Below, piece after piece: positions 10,448 through 19,079 of a stretch of 64,000 nucleotides of DNA; position 1 is the first letter of the stretch, and every line of letters begins with the position of its first letter. Both the position numbers and the translations under genes were made by a program. Source of the stretch: Bacteroidales bacterium (GTDB lineage Bacteria; Bacteroidota; Bacteroidia; Bacteroidales; WCHB1-69); the NCBI GenBank assembly GCA_017962845.1, contig JAGCUN010000043.1, positions 62,001-126,000 of the forward strand, in the 5' to 3' direction. The notes under the pieces are model-generated. The model had not been told where the DNA came from, did not search any database, and saw nothing but the letters and a program-made list of their open reading frames with translations.

Positions 10448-10455
10448 TAAATTTG
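10448..10455 (+). promoter_or_regulatory. -7 promoter element upstream of murC
   Basis: TAAATTTG lies 24 bases before the murC ATG. No good -33 TTG is visible. Confidence 0.5.
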
Positions 10456-10479
10456 CACCCTGAAAGAAACGACAGAACT

Positions 10480-11808
10480 ATGGCGAAAACTCTTTATTTT
10501 CTTGGTATCGGAGGAATTGGGATGAGCGCGTTGGCACGCTTTTTCATGCAACGCGGCGACACTGTGTACGGCTACGACCTCACCCCATCACCCATCACCC
10601 AAAAGCTGGAAAAAGAAGGTGCACATATCCATTATACGGAAAATGTCAGCGCGATTCCCCCGCACGTGGACTTTGTGGTCTATACCCCGGCCGTACCTTC
10701 TACCCATGCCGAACTGGTTTATTTCCATCAACATGGCACGCCCGTCTATAAGCGCTCGCAGGTACTGGGGCATCTGGCCCAGGGGCATTCCACCCTCGCG
10801 GTGGCCGGCACCCACGGCAAGACCACCACTACCGCCATGCTTGCCCAGCTGCTCGCTCCCTACCGCCACCTCCTCGCCTTCATCGGCGGCGTGGCCAAGA
10901 ACTTCGACAGCAACGTCATCCTCACGCCCGACTACGACACCGTGGTGGCCGAAGCCGACGAGTTCGACCGCTCCTTCCTCACCCTCTTCCCCACCCTCGC
11001 CATCATCACCTCGCTCGATGCCGACCACCTCGACATCTATGGCGACCGCCAGCACCTCGTGGAGTCGTTCCAGCTCTTCGCCGACCAGACCGACCGCGAC
11101 GGGCACCTGCTTATCCACGAGAAGGTGGCCGACCAGATCAGTCATCCCCATAAACTCATCTACGGCACAGGCGAGCATTGCGACTTCCGCATCGCCGACA
11201 TCGTGCTGGGCGACTGTCAGGCACATTTCACCCTGCATACACCCGACGGACAGCAGTTACCTGTAACCATCGGAGTGTCAGGCACTCACAATGTGCTGAA
11301 TGCCGCCGCTGCCGTGGCCGCCGGACATCTCATCGGTCTGACACCCGCTCAGATACAGGAGCGCATGGCCGCTTTCTGCGGGGTAAAGCGCCGTTTCGAC
11401 TACCGCATCCGCCGCGACGGCCTCATCTACATCGACGACTACGCGCATCATCCCGAAGAGATCCGTGCCATCCTGAATGCGGTGAAGAAGCTCTATGCCG
11501 ACAAGGAGCTGACGGTCATCTTCCAGCCGCACCTCTACACCCGCACCCGCGACTTCGGGTCGCAGTTTGCCGAGGTGCTTGCCCTTGCCGACCGTGTCAT
11601 CCTGCTCGACATCTACCCGGCCCGCGAGAAGCCCATTCCGGGCATCACCTCGCAGTGGCTGTTGGATATGATCCACTGCGACCGCAAGATACTGATTACC
11701 AAGGAGGAAGTGGTTCCCTATCTGCGACAAAACCGCCCGCAGGTGCTGCTCACCGTAGGGGCCGGCGACATCGACCGGCTGGTGGTACCCATCAGCGAGA
11801 GCCTGTAG
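10480..11808 (+). CDS. murC: UDP-N-acetylmuramate--L-alanine ligase
   Basis: 442 residues, the usual length for MurC. It adds L-Ala to UDP-MurNAc in cytoplasmic peptidoglycan synthesis. The N-terminal Rossmann motif is FLGIGGIGMSALA. The ATP-binding loop is GTHGKTT (110-116), followed by EADEFDRSF and LDADHLDIYG of the central domain. The C-terminal domain has DDYAHHPEEI and QPHLYTRT. This pattern fits MurC better than the murein-recycling ligase Mpl. The gene stands alone here, outside a dcw cluster. The ATG at 10480 was chosen because an upstream TTG at 10453 lies inside the -7 box. Confidence 0.93.
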   Translation: MAKTLYFLGIGGIGMSALARFFMQRGDTVYGYDLTPSPITQKLEKEGAHIHYTENVSAIPPHVDFVVYTPAVPSTHAELVYFHQHGTPVYKRSQVLGHLAQGHSTLAVAGTHGKTTTTAMLAQLLAPYRHLLAFIGGVAKNFDSNVILTPDYDTVVAEADEFDRSFLTLFPTLAIITSLDADHLDIYGDRQHLVESFQLFADQTDRDGHLLIHEKVADQISHPHKLIYGTGEHCDFRIADIVLGDCQAHFTLHTPDGQQLPVTIGVSGTHNVLNAAAAVAAGHLIGLTPAQIQERMAAFCGVKRRFDYRIRRDGLIYIDDYAHHPEEIRAILNAVKKLYADKELTVIFQPHLYTRTRDFGSQFAEVLALADRVILLDIYPAREKPIPGITSQWLLDMIHCDRKILITKEEVVPYLRQNRPQVLLTVGAGDIDRLVVPISESL

Positions 11809-11811
11809 GGA

Positions 11812-11905
11812 TCAATGAACAATGTACAATGAACAATGAACAATTGGCAATTGACAATGAACAATGTGCAATTGACAATGGATAATTGACAATGTAGAAT
11901 GAATT
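11812..11905. repeat. AT-rich simple repeat of the ACAATGAACAAT family
   Basis: This stretch is built of variants of CAATGAA, CAATTGA and CAATGTA repeated about a dozen times, just after murC. The same word family recurs at 35199-35232 and, inverted, at 35701-35779. Confidence 0.7.
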
Positions 11906-12076
11906 GGGTCAGGAAATTTCTCCGAAAAACGGACGGAATGAGCAGTAGCAGGCTTGTCCACAACAGGTTACGACACGAGCAAATCAGATGATTGGCTATA
12001 AATTGCGATATGCAAAACATTGAATATCAGCATTTTACCCCCCCCCCATGTTAATAAAAATTTTTACTCCAAACCC
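11906..12076. other. Long intergenic gap without a gene, with a C10 tract
   Basis: Part of the ~400-base gap between murC and the next gene. I see no credible small gene. A run of ten C lies at 12038-12047, about 30 bases upstream of the next promoter. It is the only long C homopolymer I noticed in the window. Confidence 0.5.
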
Positions 12077-12106
12077 TTGTAAATCAGAAAATAATCTGTA
12101 AATTTG
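12077..12106 (+). promoter_or_regulatory. Bacteroidota promoter for the 12207 gene
   Basis: TTG at 12077-12079 and TAAATTTG at 12099-12106 are 19 bases apart. The box is followed by a ~100-base leader. Confidence 0.7.
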
Positions 12107-12206
12107 CCCCGTTGTATTTTCAAATTCTGTTGAAGGGATTGGTGAGGGGATGGCGATTTGAATAAAAGAGTAAAATAGAAGGCCCCATAACCTAAAAAAA
12201 ACAAAT

Positions 12207-13868
12207 ATGAAAGGAAAACTGTTTCTTGCCCTGTGGATGACCTTTATCATCGGCATCACTTGCGCACAAACCCCTGCTCGCCTCAGGGTGCTTAACCATG
12301 TGCCCGACAGCTGCCAATCCATCCATCTATTCTACCCCGACCTGCTGGCAGAGCAAATTGACCTCGCCGACATAGAGCGCGACCATGTGTTAGACAGCCT
12401 TTTTTCAGATATTTTTTCTGAAAATCAAAAATCATTTGAAAACACCATCTATCAGGTCATCAGGAGTTGTGTGAGGAAAGATGATGCGATAGGCGTGGAC
12501 TTCACTGCTGCCATCGCTTTCGTCAATGGCCGTTTTCTGCTCATCCCTCTCAACAACGAGAAGAATTTTGAAAAAGCGATGTCGAAATTGGACAAAAAAA
12601 GCATGTCTTTCCAGTCCAAACGCGGTCCCAACCACATCAAATACCGCTATGGCACACAGAAAAACGAATCCTTGATGACAAGTTTCCTTTCGGTTATGTG
12701 CACCAATGATCTCGCCATTGTGGATTTGACCGGACTGTTCTCGAGAGCATTTTTCCCCGAAATCATGTCGGATGCAGAGGGATTGCTCACTCCTACCCAC
12801 TTCACGGAAAGCGGAATCTGCCAAACATTGCTAAGCCAAACCGCTGCAGCCTATTCTGGATTCTCCAACAAAACTTTGGAAGAATCCATATTTTACGGCT
12901 CAATATGGGCAAGGACGTTACGGAATACAACTGTTTTAAGGGATACGGACACTCCCCTCACCATATATTCACATTCTGAAGTGGGGAAAGACAAAATAAG
13001 CATTGTAAATGACGTGTATTATGCTTATTATCAAAAAAATCCTTTTATTTTTGACAATACAAAAAAACAGCCCGATGTTTTGTTGAAACTGCTGTCCTAC
13101 GTGGGGGATGGTGCGGAAAGCATTGTTGTCGGTTCACTGGAAGAAGCCGACAGATTCGGCCCTTCCGCCAAGCCCAACCTATATGACTATTTGCAACCGG
13201 TGAGATTTTCAGATCCTGCCATTCTCATCAGACAAGGACCGTATGTGAAGGCAGAATATGCTGAAGGGCGTTATCTCATCATGGGCGCTGCCAACGAACA
13301 TCAGGATTTGGGCTCATTGGTAAGGGATTTTGTAGAGAAAAACAATCGCGATATTGACAGCAACCGCTATGATGAGTATTCATACTACGAGGATTCTATA
13401 AGTGGGAAGAAGAGTGTTGTTCACGGGCGAAACGGAGAATGGGAGCAATACACCATCATCACCAAAAGCAATGATGTTTTTGTTTACGATGAAGAAGGGG
13501 GATCGTGGAGTCACATAGATGACTACGCCTACATTGTGTCAGAAAACGGCATCCTCTTCTACACCAACGATTCAACTATGTTCGACAATATTCGCCATCC
13601 ACGAATGCCGGAAACGCTTCCTGTCGATCTCATGCTGCAGTCGTCTTTGTACTGGATTGCTTTCATAAATCCAAATAGCACAGGAGTATCCGAAACCGAA
13701 ACGCAAGAAGATAATGCCGTTTCTCCTCTCAAGAGTTTAGACTTTTGGATACAGGGTAACCAAAATCATGTTGACTTTAAAACCAAAGCTGGTCTGGAGC
13801 ACGGCATCGTGTACGAGTTCCTCAAAAGCATACGGGTGCCTCCGATAATAGAGGAAGGAGAATACTAA
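12207..13868 (+). CDS. Secreted protein of unknown function
   Basis: 553 residues with a clear signal peptide (MKGKLFLALWMTFIIGITCAQ). I do not recognise a domain. The mature part alternates short strands and helices, has few Cys, and contains a segment with FVNGRFLLIPLNN followed by acidic, Tyr-rich stretches (RYDEYSYYEDS). There is no T9SS sorting domain and no lipobox, so it is probably periplasmic or exposed by another route. A second signal-peptide protein follows after 25 bases, and the two probably form one transcript from the promoter at 12077. It could belong to one of the large Bacteroidota secreted DUF families, but I cannot name one with confidence. Confidence 0.75.
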   Translation: MKGKLFLALWMTFIIGITCAQTPARLRVLNHVPDSCQSIHLFYPDLLAEQIDLADIERDHVLDSLFSDIFSENQKSFENTIYQVIRSCVRKDDAIGVDFTAAIAFVNGRFLLIPLNNEKNFEKAMSKLDKKSMSFQSKRGPNHIKYRYGTQKNESLMTSFLSVMCTNDLAIVDLTGLFSRAFFPEIMSDAEGLLTPTHFTESGICQTLLSQTAAAYSGFSNKTLEESIFYGSIWARTLRNTTVLRDTDTPLTIYSHSEVGKDKISIVNDVYYAYYQKNPFIFDNTKKQPDVLLKLLSYVGDGAESIVVGSLEEADRFGPSAKPNLYDYLQPVRFSDPAILIRQGPYVKAEYAEGRYLIMGAANEHQDLGSLVRDFVEKNNRDIDSNRYDEYSYYEDSISGKKSVVHGRNGEWEQYTIITKSNDVFVYDEEGGSWSHIDDYAYIVSENGILFYTNDSTMFDNIRHPRMPETLPVDLMLQSSLYWIAFINPNSTGVSETETQEDNAVSPLKSLDFWIQGNQNHVDFKTKAGLEHGIVYEFLKSIRVPPIIEEGEY

Positions 13869-13893
13869 AAATCCCCATCAAAACAATCCCATT

Positions 13894-14931
13894 ATGAAGA
13901 AAATCGCCCTTATCTTTTTCCTGCTCGCCGCCACTGGCGCTTTCGCGCAGGACTTGCTGGTCCCGGAATCGTATGGCATTTATGGTTATGACGGCTATAA
14001 TGAATTGATTCTTAACAAACTACTCCCACCCGATAAAAATTCATACACCAACAAACAACGTGACGCCATCGGAGAGGGATCCTATAAAACATTCTACCTT
14101 TGTGCGCCTTCCTTCTCCGAAGAGTATGCCTTTTGTGTGACCGAAGAAGAGATTGTGTACAAACGTGCTCAAGAAAGCATCTGGCACGCGTTACAGAAGC
14201 CCAATCCATCGGCTGTCGCGGTATCCACTTTCACCATGAAAGTGACGGAATCAGAGAGCCAACAACTGAAGGATTTGTTCGAGCATGCCACCATGACTGC
14301 CTCTTTCTTTTCAAACCGTTTGGGGCTGGATGGCACAACCTACTATTTCAATTCGGGTGGGCGCCTGGCATCCGTATGGTCGCCCGACGAAGGGCGTACG
14401 GCTCGTTTGGTGAAAATGGCCGACAGCATCTGCTATGCCGTGCGGCATCAGGACAGGGATGTGCTGATGCGACAGCTAAAAGTGTGCAGAGAACTCACCG
14501 AAGAGTTCAAACGTGAATATCCACCCTGCTACTTAACTACCCGCGAACCTTTCGTTTACCAGCCATACGATAACGGGGGGCAGAGTTGCGTTATTTCAAA
14601 TAATATTAATTTTTCTATACTCAAGCATTTCGACCAGCCTGTTGACGACAACATTATGGCAGCCTTTTCCCAAAACTATCGCGACAGCATAACCGTTTGG
14701 AGTTGTGAGGTACTCCTCACTGATGAAAATGCCTTTTTCTATGTGGAAATCAACGCCCCCTACCACTACCAGCCAGAATGCAGGATCAATCACGAAGGCC
14801 ACTCCTACTGGATAATACTTCCCGAACGACTCTGTCGGCGTGAAATCATTTTGTCGGCACTAACACTACAAGGCAACAGCTACCTCTACCGCCTTGATGA
14901 GAATCTGCACTGGCAGGAGGTGGAGGAGTAA
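13894..14931 (+). CDS. Secreted protein of unknown function
   Basis: 345 residues. The signal peptide is MKKIALIFFLLAATGAFAQ. No known motif is visible. The protein has about nine Cys after the signal peptide (for example YLCAPSF, YAFCVTEE, ADSICYAV, KVCREL, PPCYLTT), unusual for an exported Bacteroidota protein and possibly meaning disulfides. The C-terminal part (CEVLLTDENAFFYVEINAPYH) looks beta-rich. It follows the 12207 gene by 25 bases and was probably born or kept with it. No promoter box is visible in the gap. Confidence 0.72.
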   Translation: MKKIALIFFLLAATGAFAQDLLVPESYGIYGYDGYNELILNKLLPPDKNSYTNKQRDAIGEGSYKTFYLCAPSFSEEYAFCVTEEEIVYKRAQESIWHALQKPNPSAVAVSTFTMKVTESESQQLKDLFEHATMTASFFSNRLGLDGTTYYFNSGGRLASVWSPDEGRTARLVKMADSICYAVRHQDRDVLMRQLKVCRELTEEFKREYPPCYLTTREPFVYQPYDNGGQSCVISNNINFSILKHFDQPVDDNIMAAFSQNYRDSITVWSCEVLLTDENAFFYVEINAPYHYQPECRINHEGHSYWIILPERLCRREIILSALTLQGNSYLYRLDENLHWQEVEE

Positions 14932-14979
14932 TTTTTTTACATTTTTCAGTAGAAAAAACTTTTTTTACTGAAATAATAG

Positions 14980-14987
14980 TATCTTTG
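14980..14987 (+). promoter_or_regulatory. -7 promoter element for the DUF4160/DUF2442 pair
   Basis: TATCTTTG lies 21 bases before the DUF4160 ATG. A TTG start inside it (14985) is an artefact. Confidence 0.55.
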
Positions 14988-15008
14988 CACCCTAAAATTC
15001 TACTACCT

Positions 15009-15311
15009 ATGCCTAAGATTTTTGAATATTTTGGATTGATTTTCTATTTTTACTCAAACGAACACGAACCCATTCATGTGCACGTAAAACACGGTGATCA
15101 GGAGAGTATTTTTGAACTAATTCTAATGAATGGAGAATTGGAGCGAATTGATGTTCGCGAAAAGGCTGGCATGGAATCTTTATCAGGTAAGGATCAGCGA
15201 ATTGTGGAAGAATTCATTAGAAAATACAATAAAAACATCATCCAAAAATGGGTGAAGTTTTTCGTGATGAAACAGACAGTAAAAAGCACAAATATAACCA
15301 CTAAATTATAA
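15009..15311 (+). CDS. DUF4160 domain protein
   Basis: 100 residues. The family signature is clear: PKIFEYFGLIFYFYSNEHEPIHVHVKHG, here split as the short strand pair followed by the E-H-E-P-x-H-V-H-V motif. DUF4160 proteins are small and nearly always encoded beside a DUF2442 protein, as here with a 2-base gap. The pairing, size and own promoter resemble a toxin-antitoxin module, but neither partner has a proven activity known to me. The end of the protein (VKFFVMKQTVKSTNITTKL) is basic. The ATG at 15009 is used because the longer frame begins inside the -7 box. Confidence 0.85.
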   Translation: MPKIFEYFGLIFYFYSNEHEPIHVHVKHGDQESIFELILMNGELERIDVREKAGMESLSGKDQRIVEEFIRKYNKNIIQKWVKFFVMKQTVKSTNITTKL

Positions 15312-15313
15312 AA

Positions 15314-15568
15314 ATGGAAGGACGCCTCTTTATTGTAGAAGCAACAGATGTGGGCAATCTGCGAATCCAGTTGGTTTTCAATGACGGTTTTTCTTCCATT
15401 GTGGACATCGGTGACTTTATCAGGCGACATCCACACCCCCAATACAACAAGTATCTTGATCCAAAGAAGTTCCGTACATTTTCCATCGAAGAAGGGAATG
15501 TGGTATGGGGCCGCAACTGGGACCTAATATTCCCGATAGAGCAGCTCCGGGCTGGACATTTGGAGTAG
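15314..15568 (+). CDS. DUF2442 domain protein
   Basis: 84 residues. It has the DUF2442 layout: a strand with LRIQLVFNDG, then IVDIGDFI, then DPKKFRTFSIEEGNVVWGRNWDL near the C terminus (residues ~50-72). The start is 2 bases after the DUF4160 stop, so translation is probably coupled. DUF2442 proteins are often annotated as possible antitoxins or regulatory partners. That is family context, not evidence from this sequence. Confidence 0.85.
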   Translation: MEGRLFIVEATDVGNLRIQLVFNDGFSSIVDIGDFIRRHPHPQYNKYLDPKKFRTFSIEEGNVVWGRNWDLIFPIEQLRAGHLE

Positions 15569-15602
15569 TCCTCCCCTTCACCCTCTCATTGTGAATACAT
15601 AC

Positions 15603-16997
15603 TTATAGAATACTATCGATCAGCTTTTTGCGCAGCGCTTTCAGCTTGGCAAGCATTGTATTCCCTTTACGCTCATAGCAGCGGAAACGGCACATACTCA
15701 GCCATTTGATGGCGGCTTTCTTCCATTCATAAAAAGGAATAAAGGTCAAAAAGGCCACTACCACCGCGAGGATACCAATCCACCATTTGGTGAAGATCAT
15801 GACGAGGATGAACAGTATCAGGTACCACAAGCGGAAGAAGATGAGGCCGGGCACGAAGTTCAAGGTGGAACGGAACATCGGGTCCTCGAGATTGCGCTTG
15901 AGGAACTGAACCGCCTGGAACGGAATGATATTGCCCAAGAAACCCACCAGCGCGAAGGGGGCGGTGAGCAGAAGCAGCAACCCCTTCCCTACCACGTTGC
16001 CGCTGGTGATGGGGCGTTCCAGCTCCCAGTCGCGGAGGCGCAGCTGCTTCAGTCCGGCGGCATACTCGGCGGTGTCGGCCATCAGCTGCTCGTAACGGTC
16101 GGGATGCTCATCGCGCATACGCTCCAGCACAGCCACTAACTTCTTGTCCGACAACAGTTGCCGATAGGGCATACCAGCTTTGCGGTCGCGCTCGGTGCCG
16201 TGCAGCTCCATACCGTCGAAGGCGTGCGGGTCGGAGAGAATCGTGGAGCGGCACACCCTGAAAAGGGTCTCATACTGCGGATAATGCTCCTCATGGTCGG
16301 TCACATCAATACCAAGGGAGCGCACCGCCTCGCGGGCCTTCTCATTCATCTGGAGGAACGCCTTGTTGGGTTCGGCTTTGTAGAGTTCGTAAAACTCGCT
16401 GATGGCAAACGGCTCGCCGATCACCATCACCTGAGTTCCCCGCATATTGAAATAGTCGGTATAATAGACGTACATGGGCAGGATTTTGAAATCCAGCTGA
16501 TAGTCAGACTTTTCGGCAGCGAGGAAGGCCACACGGGGAAATCCTTTTTTGAAGGTGTTGAAGAACTTGCCGGCCTGGTGCCCCGCCTCAGGAAACATGG
16601 TAAGAGTGCCGCCTTCGTCGAGGATGCTGGCGGCGAGGTCGAAGGTGTCGAGGTTGCTGCGGATATCGCTGCGGCCGCCGTCGCGAGAGCGGAAAGTGGG
16701 CAGAATTTTCAAGAAACGCAGCAGTCGCGCTATGAAATTCCCTTTTTTGAAAACGTCGCCACGGGCAATGAAAACCGGCTGCCGGTGATCCTTGTAAAGG
16801 TAGAGCATGGCCAGCGGGTCCATCACGGCATTGGTGTGGTTCGAGATGGCAAAAATGGGATATCCTTTCGGCGGCACATTCTCATACCCGATTACCTGTA
16901 TCTTTTTATAATAGATATAGTTATGATCAATCCTAAAGAACCAATTTAAAAATTGATAGACGGGGTCGAATTGGTTGATTTTATCAAAACTTATCAC
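15603..16997 (-). CDS. PlsC-like 1-acyl-glycerol-3-phosphate acyltransferase family protein
   Basis: 464 residues from the chosen GTG. The acyltransferase motif NHTNAVMDP (H54, D60) fits the H-x4-D catalytic site. It is followed by RGDVFKKG, FRSRDGG and the FPEAGH motif of glycerolipid acyltransferases. Two or three hydrophobic segments near the C terminus (LLLLLTAPFALVGFLGN, LWYLILFILVMIF, GILAVVVAFLTFIPF) suggest a membrane protein. Likely role: acylation of a phospholipid or another membrane lipid. No ATG precedes the catalytic motif. A TTG at 17048 lies inside the -7 box, so the GTG at 16997, preceded by AAGGA, is the best start. The protein is longer than simple PlsC (~250 residues). Confidence 0.82.
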   Translation of the reverse strand: MISFDKINQFDPVYQFLNWFFRIDHNYIYYKKIQVIGYENVPPKGYPIFAISNHTNAVMDPLAMLYLYKDHRQPVFIARGDVFKKGNFIARLLRFLKILPTFRSRDGGRSDIRSNLDTFDLAASILDEGGTLTMFPEAGHQAGKFFNTFKKGFPRVAFLAAEKSDYQLDFKILPMYVYYTDYFNMRGTQVMVIGEPFAISEFYELYKAEPNKAFLQMNEKAREAVRSLGIDVTDHEEHYPQYETLFRVCRSTILSDPHAFDGMELHGTERDRKAGMPYRQLLSDKKLVAVLERMRDEHPDRYEQLMADTAEYAAGLKQLRLRDWELERPITSGNVVGKGLLLLLTAPFALVGFLGNIIPFQAVQFLKRNLEDPMFRSTLNFVPGLIFFRLWYLILFILVMIFTKWWIGILAVVVAFLTFIPFYEWKKAAIKWLSMCRFRCYERKGNTMLAKLKALRKKLIDSIL

Positions 16998-17045
16998 AGC
17001 TATCCTTATTAATTCATCAATAAAAGTTAAGCCTTTTTGGTGGTG

Positions 17046-17053
17046 CAAAAATA
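17046..17053 (-). promoter_or_regulatory. -7 promoter element for the acyltransferase
   Basis: TATTTTTG on the minus strand, 48 bases before the GTG start. It defines the transcription start and excludes the TTG at 17048. Confidence 0.55.
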
Positions 17054-17129
17054 CGAAAAAGTTGGTTATATCTCTGATGGGATTTTTGCAGATTTATGCG
17101 CATTCGAGAATAAAATTTCACCAAAACTA

Positions 17130-17159
17130 TTGGAAATGAGAAAATAATGTGTAAATTTG
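17130..17159 (+). promoter_or_regulatory. Bacteroidota promoter for the T9SS protein at 17232
   Basis: TTG at 17130-17132 and TAAATTTG at 17152-17159, 19 bases apart. The start codon follows after 72 bases. Confidence 0.7.
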
Positions 17160-17231
17160 CACCGTCAACTTCACAAAGTGTGTGAATGGGCGAGGAAAAA
17201 AGTCAACAATAATATTAACCCCTTAAATATA

Positions 17232-19016
17232 ATGCGTATGAAAAAAGTTCTATTTCTTTTCTGCTTGGCATTCACCTGCGTGATGCTTCAAGCACAGACG
17301 ATTGTCTTTTCCGACAACTTCGACAGCTACACCGCTGGACAGAAACTGTGTTCGCAAAACAACACCAACTGGACCACATGGAGCAATGCACCTGGCACTT
17401 CCGAAGATGCAGTCATCTCCACTGAACAAGCCAACAGTCCAAGCAACTCACTGAAAATCACAGGGACTAACGACATCATCTACCGGTTTTCCAACCAGAC
17501 TTCCGGTGTGTTCGACATTGACTTCAACTACTATGTCCCCTCCTCAGGAAGCGGCGCCTACTTCAACCTGCAGCACTATTACAACCCCGGCATTGAATGG
17601 GCCTTCGAGAGTTTTCTTTACAACAGCGGCACTGGCTACATCACCATCAACGGCAGCAACACCAACTTCAGTTTTCCGATCAACAGTTGGTTCCCCGTTA
17701 AAATCCATGTTGATTTGGACAACAACTCGGCGACTCTTACCGTGAACAATACAGATGTGATTACCTGGACGTTCAGCAACACCTCCGACAACACCAGCGG
17801 CATCTGTCAACTCGGTTCCGTCAACTTCTATGCCGGCGCACCCGATAACGGCAGCGGCACCTACTATGTGGACGATTTCGTCTTCTCAGAAATCAGCGCG
17901 GCCAACGACGGCAGCTTCGTCTTTTCACCTGATGGCGACATCAATGTAAGTGTCGGTCCCAACCTGCCCGGCACCACCAGTTACACCCTCAACCTGAGCA
18001 ACCCCGGCGGCACGCCCGTCAACTACCGTATCGTGCCCGTTTATGATGTGGAGCCCAGCGTTGCCACCCTTGTCAACGACCTCACCCGCGCCGGTGCAGT
18101 AAGTGAGAACGGTATTCTGTTCGGCAGCACTTTTGCGGCCGCCGCCATCGGGTTCCCCGCTTCTGAACTCATCAGCCGCAATCTTATCGGCACATCACTG
18201 GAGAGTATCGAAGTCTATCTGACGAATGTCGATCTGATGCTCAACCCCAAGATCCAGATTTACGACATGAACGGCATCTTGGTGGACGGTCCCGGCGAGG
18301 TGATTTACGAGCAGTCCTTCAGCCCCGTCGAGGGCCAGAACATTATCGGGCTTAACACCCCCTACCTGCTCGACGGCCGCGACCTCTGGTTCGGTGTCTA
18401 TTTCGAGCAGACGGAGGAGACCGCCGCGTCCGACACCCGTCCTGTCGTTGGCTGTGATGATGCCGTATCGCCCGACCCGTATGGCAACTGGTGCAAGACC
18501 TCTGTGGCATGGGGTCATCTCAACGCCGGTGCTAGTTCATCCTTAACTTACAACTGGGCCATCACCGGCCATGTTCATGGTGCTGGCATGAACCCGTGGA
18601 TGAGCGTGGCGCCCACCGCACAAGGCACCATCGCTGCCAATGGCTCGGCACAGGCCACCATCAACTTCACCATCGACAACCAGCTACCTCATACCGGCAA
18701 GCTGTACGTCTATTCCGACGACCTCAACAACCAGCTTAACATCCTCAATGTCACGGTTTCAATAACCAATAGTGTGGAAGAGAGCGAGTCGATCCTCATC
18801 AGCATCTATCCCAATCCCGCCACCGATGTGCTGAACATCGCCTCTGAGAACATCAACCGCGTGGAAGTCTTCAATCTGGCCGGCCAGCGCGTTTGGGAAG
18901 GCCAATACTGCGAGAGCGACATCACCATTTCCACCAACGGCTGGGCACCCGGCACCTATCTGGTGAAAGTGACCGCCCAAGGTGCCACCAAAGTGGAGAA
19001 AGTGATTGTCAGATAA
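17232..19016 (+). CDS. Secreted T9SS cargo protein with jelly-roll domain
   Basis: 594 residues. The signal peptide is MRMKKVLFLFCLAFTCVMLQAQ; the ATG at 17238 is an equally good start. Residues ~25-215 form a laminin-G/jelly-roll-like module (FSDNFDSY ... YYVDDFVFSE). A beta-rich middle part (GPNLPGTTSYTLNLSNPGGTPV) resembles abnormal-spindle or CARDB-type sandwiches. The last ~80 residues are a T9SS type A sorting domain (ISIYPNPATDVLNI, NLAGQRVWEG, GTYLVKV). No catalytic motif is visible; a binding or adhesin-like role is inferred. It has its own promoter and ends at a bidirectional terminator shared with the convergent neighbour. Confidence 0.82.
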   Translation: MRMKKVLFLFCLAFTCVMLQAQTIVFSDNFDSYTAGQKLCSQNNTNWTTWSNAPGTSEDAVISTEQANSPSNSLKITGTNDIIYRFSNQTSGVFDIDFNYYVPSSGSGAYFNLQHYYNPGIEWAFESFLYNSGTGYITINGSNTNFSFPINSWFPVKIHVDLDNNSATLTVNNTDVITWTFSNTSDNTSGICQLGSVNFYAGAPDNGSGTYYVDDFVFSEISAANDGSFVFSPDGDINVSVGPNLPGTTSYTLNLSNPGGTPVNYRIVPVYDVEPSVATLVNDLTRAGAVSENGILFGSTFAAAAIGFPASELISRNLIGTSLESIEVYLTNVDLMLNPKIQIYDMNGILVDGPGEVIYEQSFSPVEGQNIIGLNTPYLLDGRDLWFGVYFEQTEETAASDTRPVVGCDDAVSPDPYGNWCKTSVAWGHLNAGASSSLTYNWAITGHVHGAGMNPWMSVAPTAQGTIAANGSAQATINFTIDNQLPHTGKLYVYSDDLNNQLNILNVTVSITNSVEESESILISIYPNPATDVLNIASENINRVEVFNLAGQRVWEGQYCESDITISTNGWAPGTYLVKVTAQGATKVEKVIVR

Positions 19017-19039
19017 CTATTTGTCAATATTCCATACAT

Positions 19040-19070
19040 AAAAAAGGCACGGTAACACGTGCCTTTTTTT
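19040..19070. terminator. Bidirectional rho-independent terminator
   Basis: GGCACG ... CGTGCC stem flanked by an A-run on the left and a T-run on the right, between two convergent genes. Confidence 0.85.
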
Positions 19071-19079
19071 GTATCCATC

